Source: Lachnospiraceae bacterium
GTDB lineage: Bacteria; Bacillota; Clostridia; Lachnospirales; Lachnospiraceae
Length of the DNA stretch: 33,328 nt
Assembly (NCBI GenBank): GCA_011959285.1
Contig: BLLW01000040.1
Location: 1-33,328 of the forward strand
Direction of reading: 5' to 3'
Positions 6,891 through 17,841 of this stretch are shown here, piece by piece. The translations under genes were made by a program, and so were the position numbers. The notes beneath the pieces are model-generated. The model was not told where the DNA came from, searched no databases, and saw only the letters and a list, made by a program, of their open reading frames with translations. Each line of letters opens with the position of its first letter. Position 1 is the stretch's first letter.

Positions 6891-8159
6891 CTAATTTCTT
6901 GAATTGATTTCTTCCTTGATCCAATCCATGCTGTAGGAAGCGCTTAAATCCTTCAATAAATCTAAGGAAACATCAGGATTGTATCTGTAAAGCATGCTCT
7001 TAATTAGTTCTTCATCATAAATCTGCACTTCTGTATTATTGTAATACTGTTCAAACAAATCTAAGTCTTCAGAATCTGTCAGTACAAGGAAGGGAAACAA
7101 TAACTCAACCTTCTCATCTGACAGAGGATGCCCGTCCACTGCATTGTAAAGCGCTGCAAATGCCTGCAGGCAAAGGGGCGCCTGCCCGCCTACTGCTCCC
7201 CAGAGAATATCGTCTTCAAATGCTGCTGCCATTCCCTCGAAAGTATCAAAAGTCACTACGCCCACCGTCTTTCCTGTGGCATCCTGATGTGCTTTTAAAG
7301 TATTTACCGTAATGTCAGCGATGCCAAGGGAACCGGACATAAGCCAGATTGCTTCAACGTCAGAATAAGAATCAAGGATGTTTTGAACGTCCGACTGGAT
7401 GCTGGATACATCATTTCCTAAATCAAACTGTGCCAGAACCTCGATATTGAAATCTTCACAGCCTTTTTCCATACCGTTCATGCGCAAAGTGGATGTAGCG
7501 CTATGTGTATTGCCGCCTACTCCGATCTTTTCAATTCCTCTGTCCGCCATGATCCGAACCGTTTCATAGCTGGTATTTTCTGTATCTTCAATGGCATATC
7601 CCACATAGTATTCGTATGTGTCTAAAACCGCCTTTGTCTCTTCCTCGGAAGGCATTCTGAACATTACCTGGAAATAAACTTCATTTTCATTACACAGGTT
7701 TGCTATCTGTTGCATAGCAAGATCGTCCAGCGTCAGACACATGATACCGTCAACGCCTGCTGCAATTAAGTTCTCTGCATCTGCCACCTGCGAAGCCGCA
7801 TCGTAAGAACCGAACACCCATTGAATCTCCAGATTGTCGATTACTTCGGCAGCATAATTTAAGTAAGAATATACAAGCTGACCTAAGGAATCATCTTTAC
7901 TGTAAAAAATAACACCCAGCTTGACAGGATCCGTACTTACCGCCTCTGAAACTGCATTGTCTGCTGCAGCATCTTCTGTCCCAGATTCATCTGCTCCGGA
8001 AGTTTCTGATTCGCCTGCCGCGTCTTCTGTCTGATCTCCTGCTGCATTTTCCGTTTGTGTATCGGCATCAGCCGTATCTGTGCCGGCAGCCCCGCCGGAG
8101 CATCCAATCATCGTAAGTGTCAATATGATGCACAGAACAATCGCTATCATCTTTTTCAT
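6891..8159 (-). CDS. Lipoprotein sugar-binding protein of ABC importer (periplasmic-binding type 1 fold)
   Basis: A 422-aa protein starting at ATG 8159 with GGAGG 8 nt upstream. A signal peptide ends in the lipobox TMIGC, giving lipidated Cys20. A low-complexity Ala/Asp/Glu/Thr linker (about 24-75) holds the binding domain away from the membrane. The binding domain starts with VKLGVIFYSKDDSLGQLVYSYL and includes AENLIAAGVDGIMCLTLDD, VGVVTFDTFEGMAAAF and ILWGAVGGQAPLCLQAFAALYNAV, the pattern of ribose/galactose-type binding proteins. It lies between the two permease genes. It delivers the substrate to the channel; specificity cannot be read from sequence. The neighbouring ROK kinase and 6-phospho-beta-glucosidase suggest a beta-glucoside. 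Confidence 0.88.
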   Translation of the reverse strand: MKKMIAIVLCIILTLTMIGCSGGAAGTDTADADTQTENAAGDQTEDAAGESETSGADESGTEDAAADNAVSEAVSTDPVKLGVIFYSKDDSLGQLVYSYLNYAAEVIDNLEIQWVFGSYDAASQVADAENLIAAGVDGIMCLTLDDLAMQQIANLCNENEVYFQVMFRMPSEEETKAVLDTYEYYVGYAIEDTENTSYETVRIMADRGIEKIGVGGNTHSATSTLRMNGMEKGCEDFNIEVLAQFDLGNDVSSIQSDVQNILDSYSDVEAIWLMSGSLGIADITVNTLKAHQDATGKTVGVVTFDTFEGMAAAFEDDILWGAVGGQAPLCLQAFAALYNAVDGHPLSDEKVELLFPFLVLTDSEDLDLFEQYYNNTEVQIYDEELIKSMLYRYNPDVSLDLLKDLSASYSMDWIKEEINSRN

Positions 8160-8195
8160 TTTGTAATCCTCCTTTTTGCTCTTTTTTTGTTTTTA

Positions 8196-9131
8196 TTAGC
8201 CTGTTACCTGACCTGCATTCTGGCGGGAAGAGATCAAAACCAGGGTTAAAAATACCATACCCTTTACCACATTTACAAAATCTGCATTTACTCCCCACAA
8301 GACCAAAATATTATTTAAAACCGTCAGTGCAAGGGCTCCGATCACTGCCGCCCGGATAGATGCTTTTGAACCTCCCGTCAAAGGCATTCCCCCGATGGTC
8401 AGCGCAATCAGCGTGTCCACCTCATAATTTCCCGTGGAAGAACTAAGCCCCCCTGTCCTGACGGTGGTCATAAATGCCGCAACACCTGCGCAAAGCCCGC
8501 TGGCGGCAAAGGAATAAACAAGATATTTGTTTACATTAATGCCGCTAAGCGATGCAGCGTTGCGGTTCACACCAATCAGTTTGTTGTACTGTCCTATTTT
8601 GGTAAACTCAAAGACGATGATACCTACAAGGACCATACCCAGACAGACCAGCATATAGAACCACGGTTTATTGAGTTTGATTACTGCTGCCGGAGCCAGC
8701 CATGTCTTCTTATTGGTGGTGGTATAAAGAATCGCTGAGCTCAACCGCATGACACACATTCCCACGATGAACGCCACTACGCGCAGCCTCGTCACTAGGA
8801 ACCCAATCAAGATACCAATCACCGTTCCCACCGCAAGACACATGGGGAACACTGCCCAGGAGGGAATCCCCTTACATAATGCCAGCGTTACCACCATTGC
8901 AAGACCCATTGTCCCGCCATTTGCAAAATCCATATCGCCGTGTGCCATAACAAAAGCCGTTCCCACAGATACCACCATCAAGATCGATGACTGTGTCATA
9001 ATATTCCGCAGATTCTTTGCTGTCAGAAAGGATTCCCCGCCGGTTGCGATGGAAATCAGGATCAGCAATACAAGTCCTATATATGGCACCGCTGTACTGA
9101 TAAATTGTCTAATATCTGCCTTCTTCTTCAT
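8196..9131 (-). CDS. ABC sugar transporter permease, RbsC-type (first permease)
   Basis: About 311 aa from ATG 9131 (MKKKADIRQF), preferred because AAGG lies 9 nt upstream; an ATG at 9140 directly follows the same AAGG and is too close. It is a multi-spanning CUT2-type permease with VGTAFVMAHGDMDFANGGTM in the position of the usual GGIDLSVGS-like motif, GVNRNAASLSGINVNKYLVY, which is the coupling loop, and LIALTIGGMPLTGGSKASIRAAVIGAL near the end. It begins within 12 bp of the ATPase stop and is followed after 36 bp by the binding protein. Having two different permeases in one operon, rather than one as in rbsC systems, points to a heterodimer. Confidence 0.88.
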   Translation of the reverse strand: MKKKADIRQFISTAVPYIGLVLLILISIATGGESFLTAKNLRNIMTQSSILMVVSVGTAFVMAHGDMDFANGGTMGLAMVVTLALCKGIPSWAVFPMCLAVGTVIGILIGFLVTRLRVVAFIVGMCVMRLSSAILYTTTNKKTWLAPAAVIKLNKPWFYMLVCLGMVLVGIIVFEFTKIGQYNKLIGVNRNAASLSGINVNKYLVYSFAASGLCAGVAAFMTTVRTGGLSSSTGNYEVDTLIALTIGGMPLTGGSKASIRAAVIGALALTVLNNILVLWGVNADFVNVVKGMVFLTLVLISSRQNAGQVTG

Positions 9132-9142
9132 TCTTAACATCC

Positions 9143-10654
9143 TTAAATTATCTTCTCGACCAACATATGTTCCGTAAGTGTTTTATCCCGGAGAAATTCT
9201 CCCTGTATTGCGCCATCCTTGATTACCAGCAGCCTGTCTGCCATGCCGATTACTTCCGCCATCTCCTCAGAAAGCATAATGATGGACTTTCCTGCCTCTT
9301 TCAGCTGACAGATCAGATCATATATCGCCGCTTTGACCCCCACATCGATTCCTCTGGTAGGACAATCCATAATCAGGATATCCGCCTGATTTGCCATCCA
9401 TTTTCCCACCACCACCTTCTGCTTGTTTCCGCCCGAAAGTTCTGCGGCAAGCTGGTTGATGCTGCTGCACCTGATATTCAGACGCTCCGCCTGCTGCCCT
9501 GCCACCCTTTTCATGTGGCGTTTATTAATCAAAGGACCAATCTTTTTCTGATCAAAACAGGTCACCGAAATATTGTCCTTTATGGAAGTATGCATAAACA
9601 GAGAGTCCGAATCCCGGTCCTTGGGCAGGTATGCGATTTTGTCCCTCACCGCCTGCGTGGTATTGGTAATCACCTCACTGCCGTCCTTAATTGTAACGGT
9701 TCCCGAATCCAGCTTATATGCGCCGAAAAGCGCTTTTGCCAGATCATGCATACCGCTGTCTGAAAGCCCGCAGATTCCCAGAATCTCCTGCTTATGAAGC
9801 TCTAAACTTACATCTCTGATGACAGTCTTATAATTCAAATGCTCCGCTTTAAGGACGACCTGCTCCTTATCATAATCAGGCTGAAAATCCGTCCGGTAAT
9901 AATGCCCCAGATTTTCCCGTCCAATCATCAGTCCTCGCATCTTTGCCGGATTCATCTCATCCCCAGAGATGGTAGTGACGTATTTCCCGTCCTTTAGGAC
10001 CGTCACCGTATCACAGACATGTACGATTTCATCTAAATCGTGACCAATAAAAATCACGCTCTTATTTTTTTGCTTGAAATCCTTGATGATATTATAGATA
10101 TACTCCCGCCCCTGTAAAGATAGGGCTGAGGTGGTTTCATCTACAATCAGCACTTCGGGATTTGTATAAAGCGCCCGTCCCACCTCCACCAATTTCCGAT
10201 CCTCAAACTTATAAGCATTCACCAAATCGGCAGGATGAATATGATCCGCGCCGATTTCATACAGAATTTCCTTTGCCTTTTTCTGCATCTTATCCTTGTT
10301 GACACCGAAATGCCCTTTAAAATCATCCTCCATGCCAATAAACATATTCTCGGCGACACTCATGCCGTCAATCGTCCCTCTCTCCTGCAGCAAGATGGCT
10401 ATCCCTTTGCTCCTTGCATCGATAATCGACTTTGGATGAAAGGTCTTTCCATCAAAGGTCATGGATCCGTGATCCGGCTTAAGGGATCCGCAAATCATAG
10501 CGGACAAAGTAGATTTACCCGATCCGTTTTCGCCAATCAGTCCCCTCACTTCCCCGGCATGTATTTCCAGAGAAACATCCTGCACCGCCTTCACAATGCC
10601 GAAACTTTTGGACATATGCTCTACAATCAATCTTGGCTTTCCGGAATGTTCCAT
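9143..10654 (-). CDS. ABC sugar transporter ATPase with two nucleotide-binding domains (RbsA/MglA type)
   Basis: 503 aa from ATG 10654 with AAGGGGG 6 nt upstream. Domain 1 (about 8-245) has Walker A GENGSGKST and Walker B VLIVDETTSAL, but its signature loop is degenerate (YKFEDRKLVEVGRAL). Domain 2 (about 265-500) has a degenerate Walker A (GICGLSDSGMHDLAKAL), an intact signature LSGGNKQKVVVGKW and Walker B ILIMDCPTRGIDVG. In this family only one composite ATP site is fully active, and a degenerate second Walker A is normal; here the intact Walker A and intact signature would pair across the interface. It sits first among the four transporter genes, 30 bp after the VOC/knuckle gene. It powers import through the two permeases. 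Confidence 0.9.
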   Translation of the reverse strand: MEHSGKPRLIVEHMSKSFGIVKAVQDVSLEIHAGEVRGLIGENGSGKSTLSAMICGSLKPDHGSMTFDGKTFHPKSIIDARSKGIAILLQERGTIDGMSVAENMFIGMEDDFKGHFGVNKDKMQKKAKEILYEIGADHIHPADLVNAYKFEDRKLVEVGRALYTNPEVLIVDETTSALSLQGREYIYNIIKDFKQKNKSVIFIGHDLDEIVHVCDTVTVLKDGKYVTTISGDEMNPAKMRGLMIGRENLGHYYRTDFQPDYDKEQVVLKAEHLNYKTVIRDVSLELHKQEILGICGLSDSGMHDLAKALFGAYKLDSGTVTIKDGSEVITNTTQAVRDKIAYLPKDRDSDSLFMHTSIKDNISVTCFDQKKIGPLINKRHMKRVAGQQAERLNIRCSSINQLAAELSGGNKQKVVVGKWMANQADILIMDCPTRGIDVGVKAAIYDLICQLKEAGKSIIMLSEEMAEVIGMADRLLVIKDGAIQGEFLRDKTLTEHMLVEKII

Positions 10655-10684
10655 ATTCAGCCCCCTTTCCTAAAAATCCTGTTG

Positions 10685-11344
10685 CTAAATGGTCTGCGAT
10701 TCAGGCTCGTCCCAGGTAACCGTATCCGGTGTCTGCCACAGATACCAGGAATAGCCTTCGCTGTCCTCGATTACTGCCCATAGCTGCTTATTTTCCTCAT
10801 AAGGCTCCCTGAGAACCTTTCCTCCGAATGCGACCACATTTTTAAGAGTTTCTTCCATGTTGTCCACTTCGATCATATACAGAGGATCCTTTCCTGTCAC
10901 ATCATCTTTCTTTGCCCGGAGATATCCATAAATAAAGCTGGGCACGCTGGGTTCCCAATTGGCATTGCCGGGACCGGTAGCACAATACATTAAAGGATTT
11001 TCGGCATCCGTATCTTCGCATTCAAAAATATCCCATCCAAAGATCTCCTTATAAAAATCCCTTGATACCTTGGCATCATCATAACTTAAGACAAACCTTC
11101 TGATCCGTCCATGACGGGAACGTTCCGGGAAATGCCTAGGCGGATGATACTTGGTATCATACCTGTCCCAATCCGGTATGGGCTTAGGAGGATCTACATG
11201 GATTCTTCTCTTAGAGATATCTTCTCCCGGCTCCGATAAATAATACTCAGGTCCCAGCCCGCATGTAGGACATACATGGGGAATATGTTCCTCGTCACAT
11301 TTCCAGACAAAACCGCAATTATAACATGTATAAATTCTATTCAT
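10685..11344 (-). CDS. VOC-fold protein with N-terminal rubredoxin-like zinc knuckle
   Basis: 219 aa from ATG 11344, chosen for GAGGAGG 9 nt upstream; it starts 4 bp after the stop of the other VOC gene. Residues 1-40 hold two CxxC pairs (YTCYNCGF and VCPTCGLG), a rubredoxin-like knuckle that could bind zinc or iron. A Pro-rich linker (about 50-70) leads to a single VOC domain (about 80-210) with HGRIRRFVLSYDDAKVSRDFYKEIFGWD, FIYGYL, GKVLREPYEENKQLWAVIEDSEGYSWYLW. In classic glyoxalase I the first strand carries a metal-binding His; here Arg stands there, as often in the poorly known COG3324-like VOC group. Its end (TVTWDEPE) resembles that of the neighbour (SRTWEEPE), so the pair arose by duplication. 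Function unknown; the operon suggests a role with a glycoside or its aglycone. Confidence 0.8.
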   Translation of the reverse strand: MNRIYTCYNCGFVWKCDEEHIPHVCPTCGLGPEYYLSEPGEDISKRRIHVDPPKPIPDWDRYDTKYHPPRHFPERSRHGRIRRFVLSYDDAKVSRDFYKEIFGWDIFECEDTDAENPLMYCATGPGNANWEPSVPSFIYGYLRAKKDDVTGKDPLYMIEVDNMEETLKNVVAFGGKVLREPYEENKQLWAVIEDSEGYSWYLWQTPDTVTWDEPESQTI

Positions 11345-11348
11345 ACGT

Positions 11349-11897
11349 CTACGCCTCCTCTTTATCATAACCTGCCTCAGGTTCTTCCCATGTACGCGAT
11401 GCAGGACACTTCCAAAGATAAATTTTATGCCCCGCCGGATCTTCAATGTACGCGCCGGAGAACCAGTTGGCATCCTCATTGCCATCATCTGCAGCCGATT
11501 GATTGTATCCTATGACCTTTCCTCCATAAGCTACCACCTTGTCCAAGGTATTGGTGATTGGTTCGTCCATATGAACTTCCATCATGAAAAACGGTCTTTC
11601 ATCTCCGGTAGCATCGTGATACAGTCTGGTATTCATATGCCCGGGAATGAGACCTTCATATCCAATCTGGGACGGACCTGTTGCAACAAACAAAGGTCTG
11701 TGCTCATAGTCATCAATACCAAGGATGACCGCATCGATCATATCCCACCCGAACACGTTCACAAAGAACTTCTGTGCCCGCTCAAAGTCATGATAAAAGA
11801 TTCTTCCAAATCGTACCCGCCCGTGCAAATCCTTTTGCGGATATTTTTTTGGAGGACGATAGGGATAAGTGTTGGTTGTTTTCTCTGCTTCTGCCAT
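11349..11897 (-). CDS. VOC-family protein (COG3324-like)
   Basis: 182 aa from ATG 11897 (MAEAEKTTN), preferred over ATG 11906 because GGAG is 9 nt away rather than touching. The start HGRVRFGRIFYHDFERAQKF, the FGWD turn and GKVIGYNQ...GAYIEDPAGHKIYLWKCP are typical of one VOC module of betaalphabetabetabeta repeats. The first-strand metal-binding His is replaced by Phe, so a classic lactoylglutathione lyase is unlikely. It is a paralog of the next gene but lacks the CxxC knuckle. Being adjacent, the two could form a heterodimer sharing a site. Family call is firm, substrate unknown. Confidence 0.82.
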   Translation of the reverse strand: MAEAEKTTNTYPYRPPKKYPQKDLHGRVRFGRIFYHDFERAQKFFVNVFGWDMIDAVILGIDDYEHRPLFVATGPSQIGYEGLIPGHMNTRLYHDATGDERPFFMMEVHMDEPITNTLDKVVAYGGKVIGYNQSAADDGNEDANWFSGAYIEDPAGHKIYLWKCPASRTWEEPEAGYDKEEA

Positions 11898-11923
11898 AAT
11901 AAACATCTCCTTTTTTATTTTTG

Positions 11924-11947
11924 CAAAATAACGCCATTGTTATTTTG
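11924..11947. repeat. Perfect AT-rich hairpin between GH1 and VOC genes
   Basis: CAAAATAAC (11924-11932) and GTTATTTTG (11939-11947) form a perfect 9-bp stem with a 6-nt loop in the 87-bp gap inside the operon. It may be an RNA processing or stabilising hairpin, or an operator for an internal promoter. It lacks a GC-rich stem, so strong termination is unlikely. Confidence 0.5.
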
Positions 11948-11984
11948 TCATTCAAATGAAATTTCCACAGACAGTAGACACGCC

Positions 11985-14394
<2,410 letters not shown>

Positions 14395-14440
14395 TTTTCT
14401 TCATTCCTTCCTGCTCTTTTGCATCCCATTTTTTGTCGCA

Positions 14441-14471
14441 TTGACAGCATCTTGATTCTAATCTATAATCA
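14441..14471 (+). promoter_or_regulatory. tetR promoter with candidate operator dyad for the divergent operon
   Basis: TTGACA (14441-14446), 17 nt, TATAAT (14464-14469) is a perfect consensus promoter for the TetR gene. TGATTCTAATCTATAATCA (14453-14471) is an imperfect palindrome (7 of 9 half-site pairs) covering this -10 box and also a minus-strand TAGAAT (14460-14455), a possible -10 for the kinase operon. One bound TetR dimer could thus control both directions. Confidence 0.65.
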
Positions 14472-14511
14472 GCCTAAGCATAACTATTTTTACATGAAGG
14501 AGTATAAATAC

Positions 14512-15093
14512 ATGGCTTCTGCTTCTAACATAGAAACCAAAATTCAAGATGCTTTTTCGGATTTAATGGAGAAACAATCCTTTTCCTCCGTCCGTGTCAC
14601 TGCCATCATTGAGAACAGCCATATCAGCCACCGTTCTTTTTATCGCTTTTACCAAAGTAAGTATGACCTTGCCATCGATTTCTTTTCCAAACAGCTGGCA
14701 AGCGCTGTGATCATAGGCGGCAAAAAGGCTACTTTCAAAGATGTCATGATCATTATCCTGACCATCATCAAAAGCCATCCCAGATTATACGGCAATCTGC
14801 TCAGCGATGATGAAGGAGCCAAAATACTTCCCGATATTTTAACGAAACTTTCCACTAACTGGACAGGATTTTCCCCCGCCTGGGCAACCACCATCATTAA
14901 CACGAATTTGCTGATCGATTGGTCCAACAACCATTTTGCAAGTCCCGTTGAAAAGATCTATACCCAGTTCGTCTATAACCTTCCCGCCTATGAACTTCTC
15001 ACGAAAGAAGAACTGGATGTACGTATTCAACAATATGAGAGCAGAATGAGCGGAGATTTTATAAAACATGACAATAAAAATCTATATAAATAA
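14512..15093 (+). CDS. TetR-family transcriptional regulator
   Basis: 193 aa from ATG 14512, chosen because GAAGGAG lies 9 nt upstream; an ATG at 14494 has no ribosome site. Residues 8-55 form the TetR helix-turn-helix: IQDAFSDLMEKQSF, VRVTAIIENSHISHRSFYRFY and KYDLAIDFF are typical. The rest is an all-helical ligand and dimer domain with no close match I can name. It is divergent from the ROK kinase operon with a 117-bp gap, so it probably controls the glycoside operon and itself, with a sugar, phosphosugar or aglycone as inducer. It is followed by a bidirectional terminator. Confidence 0.88.
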   Translation: MASASNIETKIQDAFSDLMEKQSFSSVRVTAIIENSHISHRSFYRFYQSKYDLAIDFFSKQLASAVIIGGKKATFKDVMIIILTIIKSHPRLYGNLLSDDEGAKILPDILTKLSTNWTGFSPAWATTIINTNLLIDWSNNHFASPVEKIYTQFVYNLPAYELLTKEELDVRIQQYESRMSGDFIKHDNKNLYK

Positions 15094-15239
15094 TTTCACT
15101 TTGTCTTTATGCACAAAAATATGATGTATTTCCCTTATTATGTGAACGATTATAACATTGATGCTTTTTCTGTTAAAGTTATAGTTTCCCTATTCACTAA
15201 CCGGCAGGAAACAAAAACATATTTTTGTTTCATTTGCAA

Positions 15240-15281
15240 CAAAAAAGAGCCGCCTTCCAAACCGGAAAGCGGCTTTTTTAC
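15240..15281. terminator. Bidirectional intrinsic terminator
   Basis: AAAAAAGAGCCGC, then CTTCC, AAACC, GGAAA, then GCGGCTTTTTT. The stem with A-run before and T-run after serves both the plus-strand tetR and the minus-strand exoribonuclease gene ending at 15339. Confidence 0.88.
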
Positions 15282-15338
15282 GCCTTTATAACAAAATCAA
15301 AATCTTATTTTCTCTAGCATTCTTTCATGCAAAATGTC

Positions 15339-16283
15339 TTACTCCAGCTTCGTTCCTCTCAAATTAGAATCAAACAGCCGGTTAAATCCCATCCACCCCG
15401 TCTCCGTGGAATTTTCCAACAGTTCAGTAAAGGTCTGCATCTTTGCGTCTGTATTATCCGCAAAGTTGAGCGCCACTGCTTCCATGATGGCAGGTTTTTT
15501 GGGAGAGCCAAATTCATATTCCCCATGGTGGGATAAGATACAGTGCTTCAATTCGCTTGCAAGAATCGCCGGAAAGCCTGCTATTTTACTTATTTTTTCC
15601 CCAAGCATTTCCGTCCCGATTACGATATGCCCCAAAAACTGCCCCTCATCCGTGTAATCATTCTGCGGGAAGAGAGAAAGCTCCCTGGTCTTTCCGATAT
15701 CGTGGCAGATTGCCGCACTGATCAGCAGATCCTTATTGAGCAGCGGATAGGCGCTACAATAGTAATCACAAAGCTTTGCCACGCTTAATGTGTGCTGCAA
15801 AAGTCCGCCCACAAAGCCATGATGAACCGTCTTCGCGGCGGAAGAGCGTTTAAATGCCTTGACAAATTCTTTATCTTCCACAAAGAATGCCTGCAGGAGC
15901 TGCTTTAAATAGGGATTCTTAACCCCTTCAATAAACCCAAGCAGTTCCCCAAACATTTCCTCGATGTCAAATTTACTTACCGGAAGATAATCCGAGGGCG
16001 TATATTCCCCTTCCTGGCACTTTCTGATTCTCTTGACATTTACCTGCAAGGCGCTCTGAAAACTCGTGACATCTCCATACACTTCTATGTAATCAAGAGT
16101 ATCAAATTCACCGATGCCCGCATTATTCGGATCCCATACCTTGGCGTCTATGGTACCCGTCTTATCCTGCAAAATAAGGCTCTCATAGGGCTTCCCATTT
16201 TTCGTGACTGCCGAAACCTTATGCTTGCACAGATAAATATCAAATACTCTATCGCCGTCTTTGTAATCTTTAATATACTTCAT
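15339..16283 (-). CDS. yhaM: 3'-5' exoribonuclease YhaM family (OB fold plus HD domain)
   Basis: 314 aa, the usual YhaM length. The N-terminal OB-fold (about 5-90; YESLILQDKTGTIDAKVWD) binds nucleic acid and the HD hydrolase domain (about 145-290) carries GGLLQHTLSV (His164), CHDIGKTRE (His194, Asp195) and LSHHGEYEFGSPKKP, with the downstream Asp in NFADNTDAKM. This is the full HD metal set. YhaM trims RNA and possibly single-stranded DNA from the 3' end, assisting mRNA turnover in Gram-positive bacteria. The start has only a weak GAGAG ribosome site right before the ATG; no other in-frame start exists. It is 37 bp below the HtrA-like gene, so the two are probably co-transcribed. Confidence 0.92.
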   Translation of the reverse strand: MKYIKDYKDGDRVFDIYLCKHKVSAVTKNGKPYESLILQDKTGTIDAKVWDPNNAGIGEFDTLDYIEVYGDVTSFQSALQVNVKRIRKCQEGEYTPSDYLPVSKFDIEEMFGELLGFIEGVKNPYLKQLLQAFFVEDKEFVKAFKRSSAAKTVHHGFVGGLLQHTLSVAKLCDYYCSAYPLLNKDLLISAAICHDIGKTRELSLFPQNDYTDEGQFLGHIVIGTEMLGEKISKIAGFPAILASELKHCILSHHGEYEFGSPKKPAIMEAVALNFADNTDAKMQTFTELLENSTETGWMGFNRLFDSNLRGTKLE

Positions 16284-16320
16284 CTCTCTTTGCGGATCTT
16301 TGCCCGCATCCTCCCTTTTC

Positions 16321-17655
16321 CTATTCTTTCATCGAGCCAAGCACTACGCTGACTTCCATTTCAATATATCCGTCCGGTCCCTGCCGCATGAGTCCGACCG
16401 ACAAGGTTCTTTCCGGCTCCTCCAAAAGAAGGGCTTTTACAAGGTTCTGATAATTTTTAATTTCCGTTCCCTTTACCCAGGTAATCACATCCCCGCTTTG
16501 GATTCCTGCATTCATCGCCGGAGAATCCATATCGATCTCTGTGATATAAGCGCCGAAGGGAACCCCCAGTTCCTGATTTGCCTTCTCCGTCACATCCGTG
16601 CCGTAGACACCAAAGTAAGCAATATCCCTGTCGTTTGAAAGACTTTCTATCACCTTTTTCAGCTCCGTGATGCCAACTGCACTGACCAGATTTTTAATGT
16701 CGCTGGAATTGTAAGACATATCAATGATTCCAACAATCTGCCCCTTTAAATTCACCAATATGCCGCTTGCATTACTGCTGCCATACATATCCGTGGTCAT
16801 ATACTTATAATTGGAATCCGGAAGTTTAATGGCATTTCCCACGGAAGTAATATTACCGATGCAAAGAGACCCTTCCGTCCCAATCGGTCTTCCCAGCGCG
16901 ATCACCGGACTTCCCGTCAAGCTGCTCCCGGACGCCCCAAGTTCCGCCGCCTTTGCAACCGCAAGGGTACTCTCTTTGATGCCTTCTTTCGGTATGGCGA
17001 CAACGGCTAATCCTGTGTTATTATCCTTCTTTTTGATAGCCGCCTGGTATTCTTCTCCATCTGCGAAAGCCACCTTTAAAGAATCCGCCTCCTTGATGCT
17101 GCTGACATTTGCAAGAATCAGCAATTCCCTTCCATTATCCGCCACTACTACGCCGGCTACCGCTCCCTTACTTTCATACTCATTGTCAAGCCATCCAACA
17201 TCTGATGTGACTCCTACCACCGTCACAACAGAATTTCGCACTTCCTTGGCTATCTCCTCGACACCGTTTAAAATGGAAAGATAATCTTCCACTCCCAGCT
17301 CCATCTCAAGTTCCATTTTGGAAAGAAGCTGCGCAATCTGCTCGTCCTCCAGCACCGGCGGTTCAGAGGGCTCGGGCTGCATCTGAGAATCATCCGCAAT
17401 CATATCCTCCGGAAGAATCTCGTCCTCCTCCGTCTCCTCCACAAATACCACCGTCTGGGGTTCCTCCTCCGGATAAAGCCTGTTGCTGATGACAGGCTCC
17501 AACAACAAAAAGGTAAAACACGCCACCATACCAAACACAACAGCCATTGCGGCGGTAATGAGCGTACGCCGTACCAGCTTTTTCTTGTTCAAAGGTCTTT
17601 GCTTTATCTTTTCTATCATAAAATCAGTGTTATCCTGATTTCTCTTCTCTTCCAT
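16321..17655 (-). CDS. HtrA/DegP-like membrane-anchored protein with PDZ domain and lost catalytic triad
   Basis: 444 aa. A cytoplasmic N terminus, one membrane helix (about 31-53), an acidic Pro/Glu linker (60-115), a trypsin-like domain (about 130-340) and a PDZ domain (about 346-435; AYITEIDMDSPAMNAGIQSGDVI) give the layout of S1C proteases. However, all three catalytic residues appear replaced. ILTNNHVV of HtrA reads ILANVSSI (His to Ser185), KTDLAV reads NTGLAV (Asp to Gly215), and GNSGGP reads SNASGI (Ser to Ala296), while LVNLKGQIVGI, which follows the Ser in active enzymes, is kept. It should therefore fold like HtrA but not cleave peptides. It probably binds substrates or partners at the outer membrane face as a chaperone or scaffold. 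It may be co-transcribed with yhaM and lies after tRNA-Pro. Confidence 0.85.
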   Translation of the reverse strand: MEEKRNQDNTDFMIEKIKQRPLNKKKLVRRTLITAAMAVVFGMVACFTFLLLEPVISNRLYPEEEPQTVVFVEETEEDEILPEDMIADDSQMQPEPSEPPVLEDEQIAQLLSKMELEMELGVEDYLSILNGVEEIAKEVRNSVVTVVGVTSDVGWLDNEYESKGAVAGVVVADNGRELLILANVSSIKEADSLKVAFADGEEYQAAIKKKDNNTGLAVVAIPKEGIKESTLAVAKAAELGASGSSLTGSPVIALGRPIGTEGSLCIGNITSVGNAIKLPDSNYKYMTTDMYGSSNASGILVNLKGQIVGIIDMSYNSSDIKNLVSAVGITELKKVIESLSNDRDIAYFGVYGTDVTEKANQELGVPFGAYITEIDMDSPAMNAGIQSGDVITWVKGTEIKNYQNLVKALLLEEPERTLSVGLMRQGPDGYIEMEVSVVLGSMKE

Positions 17656-17705
17656 CTGCCAGATTCCCTTAATCCTTTACCATCACAATTTCCTGCCAAT
17701 TGAAA

Positions 17706-17740
17706 TAATGATGGCAGCATAACATACGTATGCTGCCATC
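17706..17740 (-). terminator. Hairpin after tRNA-Pro
   Basis: GATGGCAGCATA and TATGCTGCCATC form a 12-bp stem with a 7-nt loop (17710-17740), followed on the minus strand by ATTATTTCAATT. It lies 10 bp past the tRNA and probably ends its transcript, although the T-run is imperfect. Confidence 0.65.
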
Positions 17741-17749
17741 TCCAAGTAA

Positions 17750-17823
<74 letters not shown>

Positions 17824-17841
17824 TAAACTACAACCTTGTAC

